Shown here: piece by piece, positions 10,536-20,207 of the stretch
How the letters are laid out: every line of letters starts with the position of its first letter
How positions within the stretch are numbered: the stretch's first letter is position 1
Assembly (NCBI GenBank): GCA_029204225.1
Contig: MU832073.1
Coordinates: forward strand, 1-64,000
Direction of reading: 5' to 3'
Source: Diphasiastrum complanatum
Lineage: Eukaryota; Streptophyta; Lycopodiopsida; Lycopodiales; Lycopodiaceae
Length of the DNA: 64,000 bases
Made by a program: the position numbers and the translations under genes
Notes under the pieces: generated by a model
Seen by the model: only the letters and a program-made list of their open reading frames with translations
What the model was told of the DNA's origin: nothing
Database searches by the model: none

Positions 10536-12629
10536 TTACCAGCTGGTATTTCTAAAGGGATGCAACAACCCTCCTGCCTTTAAACGCTCTGCTTTATTTA
10601 CTTGACATTTCTGGCAACTGGTTACATACTGGTGGACGTCCTTTTTCATACTGGGCCAGAAAAATTGCCTACGAAGAAGCTCATAGGTCTTCTGTATGCC
10701 TGGGTGTCCCGCGCTAGGATTGTCATGACATTCATATAGGACCTGCTGCCTATAATCCTCTGAATTGGGGACACATACTCTATCTCTATAGAGCAAGTAC
10801 TCATCCTGAATGGAATACCGTTTCCATTTGAATCCTTGAGTCAACTGACCCTCAACCACTGGGGTTTGCTTGGGTGATACAGGCTCAGAATCCTCAACGT
10901 CATCTGATGACGTATACTCGGACTCATCATCATCCTCAACGGAAGCTGCCGTATTCTTGGATGAACTGGCACCAGCCCCGGGAACTGGTTCTGGAGTCTG
11001 TAACTGTCTGTTCTGGACTGAGTTCCAGATAATAGAGAAGAATGCATCATGCTGGCATTTCCCTCTCAAGGACTCGAGTAACTCATTACGAATCTGAGTA
11101 AAACTCAGCTCGTTTATCATAGGCATTCTGCTAAGGGCATCTGCTACTGTATTGAATTTTCCACGCCTATATCTGATAGACATGTCAAACTCTTGCATCA
11201 ACTCTGCCCAACGAGCTTTCCGACCTCTAAGCTCAGGTTGATTGCAAAGGTATCTGAGACTCTCATGGTCTGTCAGGACCTCAAAGTTGGCACCATACAA
11301 ATAATGCCTCCAAGTCTTAAGGGCATGGACTATAGAAAAGAGTTCCTTTTCATAGGCACTATACCTAGTCTGTGCTGGCTCGAGTTTTTTACTCTCGAAC
11401 GCAACTGGTCGTCCACCCTGAGTTAGCACAGCACCTACTGCAAAGTCGCTAGCATCTGTTTCGACCACAAATGGCTGATTGGGGTCGACGACCTTTAAAA
11501 CTGGTGCTATAGCTAAGGCTGTTTTGAGAGCATCAAAGCTCTCCTGTTGTGCGGACTCCCAAATGAACTCCTTTCCCTTCCCCTTAAGGAGATTTGTCAT
11601 AGGGACTGCTATCTGAGCATATTCCTTGACAAATCGTCTGTAATATCCCGCCAGACCAAGAAAGATTTGAAGTTCCAAAATATTTTGAGGTCTCAGCCAA
11701 CTGAGTATGGCTTTAACCTTATTTGGGTCCATCTTAATCCCATCTGAAGAGATAATGTGACCCAAATATGCTACTTCTTCAACGAAGAATTCACACTTGG
11801 ATTGTTTAGCATAAAACTTATGCTTTCTGAGCAGTCGAAACACCTTTCTGAGGTGTTTTAGATGCTCCTTCCTCGTTTTGCTGTAGACGAGGATGTCATC
11901 TAAAAATACGACTACAAACTTATCCAAGTATGGTCTGAGGACACTGTTCATCAAGGTCATAAAGGTAGCTGGAGCATTTGTGAGCCCAAATGGCATCACC
12001 TTAAACTCATAATGACCGTGACGAGTCCTAAAAGCTGTTTTCGAGACATCTTCGGATTTTATACGGACTTGATGATATCTCGATCTGAGGTCTATTTTGC
12101 TGAAAAACTTAGCCCCGTCGAGTTCATCAAACAACTCGTCTGCCCGAGGCATAGGGTATTTATCCTTGATTGTGACTTTATTGAGGGCTCTGTAATCTAC
12201 GCAAAGACGCAAAGACCCCTCTTTCTTTTTCACCAATAGGACTGGTGAGGCCCATGGTGAACTACTGGTCTGAATTTGGCCTTTCCCAAGATAGTCTGTT
12301 AACTGCCTAGTTATTTCTTCATCCTCTGTTCGGCTGACCCGATACGGAGGTTTAGAAACAGGTGCTGTACCTGGTACTAGGTTTATTACATGATCTACCT
12401 CTCTGCTAGGTGGTAAACCATGTGGCAAATCTTCAGGAAAAACATCTTTAAATTTAGACAATAAAGTTTCTAATTTACTGATTTTCTGCTGAATAGAACT
12501 GGAAATAGAAACTTCAGGAATAAACTGAAAGTCACATAAGAATACCTGATGGTCTTCGTCTCCGATTAGCTGACAGAGTTCTGAACTGCAGACCATAGGG
12601 CTGTTGGGAACATCATGCTCCCCATGCAA
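10536..12629 (-). pseudogene. GyA RT, RNase H and integrase finger
   Basis: A 697-codon open stretch. [51 protein letters not shown] as the catalytic box. RNase [42 protein letters not shown]. An acidic spacer follows, then the integrase HHCC finger ([24 protein letters not shown]). [12 protein letters not shown] has Arg where GyB has the usual Gly. Upstream it is cut off from gag-protease by two stops at 12639-12653. Confidence 0.92.
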
Positions 12630-12638
12630 CTGGATCTC

Positions 12639-13856
12639 TCAGCCTTTATGCTAAAAGCTGAGGGTGTTCTCCTGATAGTTTCTGTGGAGGGAAGGTCCTA
12701 AACTGTAGAGCCAATCTCTCCCGAGAACAATGTCTGTTCGATCCAGGTGCATTATCTGAAAGTTTATTTCATCTTGGTACCCCTGAATACCAAGATTTAA
12801 CTTACTTACCATAGTTTCCCATATTTTTTTATCTTCACCCTTAGCTAATGAAACTATGTACCTATGCTGACTAGGTACTTCTGGTAGTTTAAGCTTTTTA
12901 ACCAGGGTGTGGTTGATGAAATTATGGGTTGCCCCATCATCAACCATGACTCTTACTGACTGGTTACCAACTTTCCCATGCATACGTACTAGGTCATGCG
13001 GCCCAAAGCTGAAGGGTCTCGCTAGCATTGCAGAGGTCAGCTGGCAACAGTGTTCATGATCTTCATGATACACTTTGATCTCGGAAGCTGCCGAGTCACT
13101 GGGGAAACATACAGTCTGAACAAGATGAACTTGTTTTTTATCTTTCTTATCTTTTTTAGTGAAAGGCCCCTTGGGACACTGTCTGATTGTGTGTCCCTTG
13201 CCCATACACACAAAGCACAAACGTTCTTGTTTGGCTTTCTCAAAATCATCTGGTTTTAAGGGCTGTATGAGTGAAGGGCGTTTCTGAGGAGCTTCACTTT
13301 TAAATTTGTCTTCTTTCTTTCTTTTTAAAAATTTCTTTTTAAATTGAAAGTCTTTCTGAGAAGGCTGCTCAGAAAGTGGCTGTTGTCTCGCTTTCTTTCT
13401 ACCCACTGAATCATCATAGATTTGAGCATATCTGAGAGCTTGCTCAAGGGTAGTAGGCGAGTTTCTCTGGACCTCTACTTTATATTCATCTTTGAGGCCA
13501 CAGACAAATCCCTTGATTTTCTGATAGTCATCCATATTTTTAATCTTTAAAATTGCTTCTCGATACTGCGAGATATATTGGATGAGGGATTTATCCATTA
13601 CTGTTCTTTCCCAGGCTTCCCAGGCTCTATCCGGTTCATTTTCTGGTAGAAATTCTCTTAGGAAAGCTTCTTCAAAAGCTTTCCATGACCGGGGAGTCTG
13701 CCCAGTCTCCTGGAGATTTAACCACCACTTATAGGCCATAGGCCCTAAAGAAAGACTGGCCTCAATTGCTTGCAAATGGTCAGGGGTCTGTTTAAGAGCA
13801 TGAATGTTCTTCCATTTGCTGTAGAATATCTGCATTTCTATCCTTCTCTTCCCCAT
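12639..13856 (-). pseudogene. GyA gag C-terminal half and protease
   Basis: Gag core ([52 protein letters not shown]), a basic stretch, the CCHC knuckle [14 protein letters not shown], then an aspartic protease with [12 protein letters not shown] as active site and [12 protein letters not shown] downstream. Ends at TAG (12651-12653), with another stop (TGA, 12639-12641) a few codons on. In GyB both positions are Gln codons. Confidence 0.9.
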
Positions 13857-14238
13857 TAAAAGTAGGAGGCTTTAAATCTTTAAAAACACTGGGGTGAGAC
13901 CGTAAAGTCTCACCCGAAACTGATGGAAGTGGAGAAGGGGATAACTGAGAAGTGGAGGGAAGGCTTCCTTTTGCGGAACTCAAAATCAAGCTTTTGAGTT
14001 CAGCGAACGAGTCGTCCACACTGGACTTGAAATTGGCTAATGCCAACTTCAGTTCATCCACTTCTGTTACCAATTGGAGAAACTGCTCCTTGTGAACCAG
14101 TTGATCGAGTTCTTCGGCGAACTGTTCCTGTTCTTCCACTTCCATGGGTTCCTTCCCTTTACTGTAAGCCAAGGCTTCTGTTTCAAGTTCGTCGAAGCCT
14201 CTCTCCTGGGGTTGATCAGGTCCCTGAGGAGTGGTCAT
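13792..14238 (-). pseudogene. GyA gag N-terminus
   Basis: Begins [20 protein letters not shown], identical in plan to GyB. It includes an acidic helix-rich region and [20 protein letters not shown], then goes out of frame because 11 bp present in GyB (45209-45219) are missing near 13820. Without that loss it would continue directly into the frame at 13856. Confidence 0.88.
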
Positions 14239-15129
14239 CTTCGGAACTGAAAGAGAGCTACCTTAACTTCTGAAGGAAAAAAGTCTAAAAGACTAATTTA
14301 CAACTGTACAAGGGAAAGGAAAGATGACTTAGCTATTTCTGAGGACTGTACTTCCAAAGAAAGAATGAAGAGGAACCCTTTCAGCTCTTTTCCCCAAGAT
14401 TTCAGACTTGCTGTCCCGAAAAATGCCAGTTTGAAGCTTCAAAACGGTGCCAAATTTCCCGGTTCTTTGAGGATAGTAGCTCGCTGGTCTGATTGCAACC
14501 CAACTGGCTCGTTTACTTCTGATTTGAGACCCAAAAAGTATTTCAATTTCTGATTTTGGTGTCTCCCTACCCTCGCTGGCTGAACAGCCACCTGTCTGGC
14601 CCAATTTTCTAAAATTCAAATCCCAAAACTTGCTTGAAACTGTGATCTGACTTCAAGTAGTAGGTCGCTGGTCTGTGGCAATCTAGTTTGATGTTCAAAC
14701 CACTGAAAAATCCTCAAAAACAGTGATGAAAAACTAATTTTTCATCTCCCTGTCCAGCGCTGGCCCTGCTAAGAAAAAGTGTTTGAAAACCCTTCAAATC
14801 TCCTTAGATTTCTCTGAAATTCCAGAGGTAGATTTCTGATCCCTCAGCGATGGATCAGCACCACCCTTTCTCCTCAAAAATCCGCTCTGATTCTCTGAAT
14901 CTGATGGCAAAAATCAGAGATGAAGACTAAATTTACAGCGCTGGACCTGCTCTAGAAATTTTAACTAATTTCTCTCTGACCAGCAAGTAAATCCACCAAG
15001 ATTTCCTCAGTAGGAGACTGTTCCTACAGCGAGTCTCCTCCTCTATTTCTTTCTGAGAACTTGAAGAAGTTCTGAGCAATCTAGCTACTTTCTCCACTGC
15101 TGAAAACTGAGTTCCCTAGGATGGAGATG
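14239..15129 (-). other. GyA untranslated leader
   Basis: About 0.9 kb between primer site and gag start, without convincing coding frames. It carries repeated short motifs around AGCGCTGG (for example the 10-bp palindrome CCAGCGCTGG near 14755, and copies near 14935) and CGCTGGTCTG copies. The GyB leader is similar near gag but diverges strongly beyond about 45910, more than the coding parts do. Confidence 0.7.
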
Positions 15130-15141
15130 GCTCTGATACCA
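15130..15141 (-). other. Primer-binding site, initiator-Met tRNA (GyA)
   Basis: Minus-strand TGGTATCAGAGC beginning 1 bp inside the 5' LTR. The same site is found in GyB at 46433-46444. Confidence 0.93.
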
Positions 15142-15142
15142 G

Positions 15143-15500
15143 TGTAATAGATCCTAACACCACAGTAGGGCAAACACTAACTCCTCCACCCAACCTTGCC
15201 TACTCCCTGATATAGAGTAAGCCCCTCCTAGCCCAGTGTGAGGACTGGTAGCATGCTACTGCCAAGTGTCGGCCACGTGGCACTGACGTGGCCCACTGCA
15301 CGTCGGGACCCAACTGGGGGCCCTATCCTGCTGACAGGGTCCCTAGGCTGTGTTAGGCCCGCCATGGCTATGGACCGTGCTGGGGCACACTACTCACACT
15401 GTCTTGCCCTGTTGGTCATGTACGCTGGACACGACCCTGACTGTGGTATCTGACCTATCTGTGTTCTCTAGGGTTCGGCACTGGTTACGAGCTCGTAACA
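15143..15500 (-). repeat. 5' LTR of GyA
   Basis: 358 bp and identical to 9093-9450 except for two positions. It is followed by the target duplication CTATG at 15501-15505. Confidence 0.95.
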
Positions 15501-16088
15501 CTATGGGTACAAAGGATGGTGACCCCATGAGATAGTCAACGACACTATGTCCTCCACTGTGAGGGTGGCATGTATAACTGTCTATATGTGGCCAGCAGGG
15601 TAAGCCATTATAAATGGCTGGCTCATGTACCTCTCCAAACTGCAGTAAGTGCTCACCATATGGAGTAGTAGGTCCCAGACTGTCTGCGGAAGTCCTGGTA
15701 ATCCCAAGCATATCACTGTCAAGGGCACGTACACGCAGTTGATCCGTGGTGTTGAAGAACTCTGTCTGTCTCGAAGATGTCCGAGCATTAAAATCCCATG
15801 TAAGGAGAATATGCCCCTGCTTTGAGAATTTGATAATATCTGGTGAGAGGTCCTGATATGGAGATCCAATACCCTTAGCAAAAGACGAAGACTCTGGTGG
15901 AAAGTAACATGCTGCAATTTATATCCAGGAAAAGAAGGACGTCCTCGCTCTGGGCTCTTGTGTGTCTCCATAAAGAATATTAAATCTCGGTCGGTAATAA
16001 AGTCAATCAGGTCCCCTGTAGTAGAAGATGAGTGTATGCCAGCACAATTCCACACTCCAATCCGAAGGTGGTGTGGATGGGGCCCCAA
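15501..16088 (-). pseudogene. LINE-a ORF2, endonuclease part
   Basis: Begins near 16088 with RIGVWNCAGIHSSSTTGDLI and LIFFMETHKS. These are the Asn and Glu motifs of the apurinic-endonuclease-like domain that opens ORF2 in L1-type LINEs. The middle is shifted between frames. The end regains sense as GGHSVVDYLMGSPSFVPIV, the last endonuclease motif, and this is where GyA is inserted. The remainder of ORF2 is at 7560-9092. A non-functional copy. Confidence 0.85.
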
Positions 16089-16118
16089 GGTGCTCCCACC
16101 CCCGGGAACCCCAAATCT

Positions 16119-16669
16119 CTAATGAGAAGGTCCTGTGGGAGTGCTATCAAGAAGACGCACTCGTCCATCCCTATATATGGCTCTCCTACCTGACTCTCTA
16201 GCTTCCTGGAAGGCCTTACGTCTCTCCTCCACCTGGATGTATGTAAGATCGTCATCCATAAAAATAGTGGTGCCTCGAAGCTTAGCTCTGCATCGCAGAG
16301 CATCCCGCCTAGTAGCCAATGAGGTGACATGGATAATCAAGGTGGCCGTATCTCTGGAGGTCCTCCATGCCGTGTCTAATCCCTCTGTCCGGTGTCCTAG
16401 TGTGGTGTCCAAAAAACGTTTGGCTTCAGCTATGGCATCTGTAGGATCCCAGCAGAAGGTCGAAGAGTAGGAGCTGGATCTGTAGGAGCAGAGGAAGAGG
16501 CTGGGGCAGAGATGGAGGTGGAGGCTGCCACGCAGGCAGGCGCTCTCTGCATGCTAGCAGCAAGATCTGCCACGCAGGCAGGCTCTGCTTGCATGGCAGA
16601 AGGTTCTGCCACGCAGGCAGCTGCCTGCATGGCAGGTGGAGATCGCGCTGTGCGTTTAGGAGGTGCCAT
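16119..16669 (-). pseudogene. LINE-a ORF1 (RNA-binding protein relic)
   Basis: The start MAPPKRTARSPP at 16669 is followed by a low-complexity Ala/Pro/Cys-rich region. After a frame shift near 16440 comes a stretch with DAIAEAKRFLDTTLGH, RRDALRCRAKLRGTTIFMDD and EERRKAFQEARESGRRAIYR. The latter resembles the C-terminal domain of LINE ORF1 proteins, where a xxDDLT motif is followed by a basic helix. It stops about 30 bp before ORF2. Identification as ORF1 rests on position and this motif. Confidence 0.65.
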
Positions 16670-16905
16670 TCAGCTGGTAGACAGGTAGGCAGGTTAGGGC
16701 AGCTAGGTGGCAGCCAGCGTAGGGCAGGTGGCGCGAGGGTAGGGGCAGCCAAGTGGAGTGGGGGCAGGGCAGGCAGGTGGCGTGAGTGTAGGGCAGCCAG
16801 GTGGCGCGAAGGTAGGGCAGCTAGGTGGCAGGCAGGTGGTGCTAGGTGGCAGCCAGCGCGCTAGGTGGCAATTAGGTGGCAGCCAGGGCGCTAGGTGGCA
16901 GGCAG

Positions 16906-16908
<3 letters not shown>
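16670..16908 (-). repeat. LINE-a 5' UTR made of short GC-rich repeats
   Basis: Degenerate units around GGCAGGTGGCGCTAGGTGGC repeat across the region, ending flush against a (GA)n tract. Position upstream of ORF1 suggests the LINE 5' UTR or promoter region, where short tandem monomers are common in LINEs. Plus-strand open frames here are by-products of the composition. Confidence 0.6.
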
Positions 16909-16968
<60 letters not shown>

Positions 16969-16975
16969 AAGAAAG
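16909..16975. repeat. (GA)n then (GAAA)n microsatellite between two LINEs
   Basis: About 28 GA units followed by three GAAA units. Read on the minus strand it is (TTTC)3(TC)28, directly after the AATAAA-containing 3' end of LINE-b and directly before the 5' end of LINE-a. Confidence 0.95.
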
Positions 16976-19254
16976 ATTTTATTAATGTCCTTGAATACCC
17001 TAAGGTACATAGGACTAAGAAAAGGTACATGTCAAGTGTGCACATAGGAGCTTAAAGCTCAATGATCTATAAAACAATAACTGCAAATACAATGCATAAA
17101 GACGGCTGGCCCAGTCAGGATCCAATAGCCTGGAATCGTATATCATGATGCCCATCAGCATGGAAGAAATGGTGGATGGTATGCTGTGAAGGTGTCATTA
17201 GATGTGCCCTGGACCTCTATCGCCGGATAGGCTGTCGGTGTCGTCTCTGCTGCCGTGGCGCTCTGGGCTGTGGTCTAATAGCTGGCTGTCTCTCTGGCCG
17301 TCGACATGTCGATGTACGAAGGAATCGGGAATCTCGGCCTCTCCATCTGAATCGCTGCCTATGGGTACCTCGGATCTCTGTCTCCGACGGGATATGCACT
17401 CATTAATGCTCAACTGTGTCAGGGAATGTGTATCATCTAGTCTCCTCCTCCTTAGGTCTGACATCTCTCGGATCATCAGTGCGATACATCTAGGGTCCTC
17501 ATAAGATATCAAGGTAGAAAGTGTAACTGGGTGCTCTCTGAACAAGCAGTAGTACCGCCCCCGAATCTCATAGTAGGCTGGACATCTGAAGAGGAAATGT
17601 GACTCGTCCTCAATCTCATGCATAACACACATGCTACAAAGCTGGTTCTCTCGTGGGGTGCCACTGTATCTGCCGGTCTCAATGGCCAGCTGATGTGAAG
17701 AAACCCGAAACTGACCCATCGCTATCCGCAGACTATGTGATATACTCCTCAGCAAGTAATCAGATACTATGGGGCAGCCAACCGGATCAAGAGATAGAAA
17801 ATGTGTACGATAAAACTCACTCTTGGTCCCCAATGGACCCTGCCAAGTGATATGAAGATATGATCTGTAAAGGAGGCCTCTGATGTACTGGTAGGTGCTC
17901 GCAGGTAGGTCACTGATCTGGATACCCAATGTGGAGAGGAGACGACAAGCCTGGGAGTACCATGAGAAAAGGTGTCCCTCTGAGTGTAGGCGCTGGGATG
18001 AAGATAAAGCTGCAACTACATAATGTGTACCCTCGTCCTGAAGATCCTCTAACCTCTGTATGAATGTCACAATATGGAATAAGGCCTTAATCTGAATGGG
18101 GGGCACCGCGAACTCCGCCAATATAATCTGGTGTGGTACTGAGGGCTTAGCCCGTATCATCCGGGAGAGCAAACGAATCTGGAGCCGGGAGATATATGTC
18201 CAATCAGTAGCTGTCAGACCAGTACTCCATGTCTCGGAAGCATACATAGCTGAGGGCACAACCATAGTGTCAAAGAGCCGACACTTACTAGTCGCATCTC
18301 TGATGTGTGAGCTGAAACATAGTCTCTCCAAATCTACCAGTGAGGCATAGCCCTTCCGTATGTGGGAAATAGCTGCGTGTCTCATGCTGAACGTAGGCCC
18401 CGAGAATAGTACTCCTAGATATGTATAGGAATCAACAACCTCTAGTGGATGACCATCCCATAGAAGCTCCTGCCGCAACATGAAAGACCTAGAGGTGTTG
18501 AACACCATAACCTTAGTCTTGGCCACATTCACCGACAAACCCCACCGTGCGCAGAAAGAAAGAAGAGCATCTAAGTGTCGTTGCAAACCCTCTCTCGTCC
18601 GTGAAAGCAAAACCACATCATCAGCATAAAGGAGAATAGCAATAATGAGGTCGCCCAATGTACAACCCTCCCCTCCATCACTCCGTATAACATGCTCTAG
18701 CTCGTCAATGTAAAGACCAAAAAGTGTAGGAGAGAGTGGACATCCCTGTTTGACCCCAATAGTGCTGACCACCTCCGGTGAAATAACTCCTGATAGTCGG
18801 ACCCTGCCAATAACTCGCCTGTACAATGCTACTACCGCCTGTATAGTATCCTCCTGAAAGCCCTGATCATGAAGTCTCTGTATCAATAGATGCCTAGGCA
18901 CAGAATCAAAGGCCTTGCGGAAATCCACAAAGCAGCAGTATACACGCTCCCTCTTGGCCTTAGCCTCCTCAATGATGGACCTCAAAGTAAAGATATGATC
19001 CGATGTAGTATATCCCGGTCTGAAACCCGCCTATCCAATGGCATGGAGTGATCTGGCATCCATCTCTGTACTGATCTCTGACTGTAGGATAGAACCAGAT
19101 ACTTTGGTGAAGAGGTGACTGATCATAATGGTGCAGTAGTTGTCAGCTTTCATGGGGTCCCCGCCTTTATGGATAGGGTGAATGAGGTTTGTGGACCATG
19201 AAGAGGGAAAATCAGAGGTGACAGCTCGGTTGAATAGGATGGAGAGAAAGGGTG

Positions 19255-19258
<4 letters not shown>
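16976..19258 (-). mobile_element. 5'-truncated LINE-b
   Basis: A LINE copy on the minus strand, from the middle of the RT to the 3' UTR, with (GA)n at both ends. Its 3' end (CTTGACATGTAC, then GACATTAATAAAATC, then TTTCTTTC(TC)n) matches the 3' end of the independent LINE-c copy at 27745-27867. The 5' end is truncated at a (GA)28 tract. Confidence 0.85.
17198..18985 (-). pseudogene. LINE-b ORF2: RT to C-terminal zinc finger
   Basis: A 595-codon open stretch, the best preserved LINE coding sequence here. RT motifs: VYCCFVDFRKAFDSVPR, GVIGVKQGC-type IGVKQGCPLSPTLFGLYIDE, the catalytic ILLYADDVVLLS near 18615-18635, and KVMVFNTSRSF with YLGVLFSG. After the thumb come a long connection region and a zinc-finger-like motif CSMCVMHEIEDESHFLFRC, then an Arg/Asp-rich tail ending GDRGPGHI. 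Upstream the frame continues to about 19250 but contains a stop near 19032 (Arg in LINE-a). No endonuclease is present, so it cannot move by itself. Confidence 0.88.

Positions 19259-19315
<57 letters not shown>
19259..19315. repeat. (GA)28 at 5' truncation point of LINE-b
   Basis: A clean GA tract joining LINE-b RT sequence to unrelated DNA. Its length is close to that of the tract at the other end of LINE-b. Confidence 0.95.
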
Positions 19316-20094
<779 letters not shown>

Positions 20095-20207
20095 TTTTTC
20101 CTTTAAATGTGCATGCTAACAACTTCAATGGGGATACATAGAAAAACCATTGGTGTAATTAGCTTTTACATTCTATTAGCTTACAATGTTTGTTGTATGT
20201 AGGATAG

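Larger units (their letters stand above)
9093..15500 (-). mobile_element. Full-length Ty3/gypsy chromovirus GyA
   Basis: A complete element of 6,408 bp in minus orientation: TG...CA LTRs of 358 bp, primer site, leader, gag-pol and polypurine tract, bounded by CTATG duplications inside LINE-a. The LTRs differ at only two positions (9127 A versus C, and 9311 A versus 15361 G), so insertion was fairly recent. The gag-pol frame is nonetheless broken by an 11-bp deletion in gag, two stops near 12639 and 12651, a 1-bp insertion near 10555 and a 1-bp loss near 10093. The same family is present at 40500-46802. Confidence 0.96.

Noticed and set aside
16589-16985. Gly/Arg-rich plus-strand frames in the GC-rich repeat block
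   Set aside because: Generated by short tandem repeats antisense to LINE-a ORF1 and 5' UTR.
17176-18350. Several plus-strand frames opposite LINE-b ORF2
   Set aside because: Shadows of the real minus-strand ORF2. No family motif.
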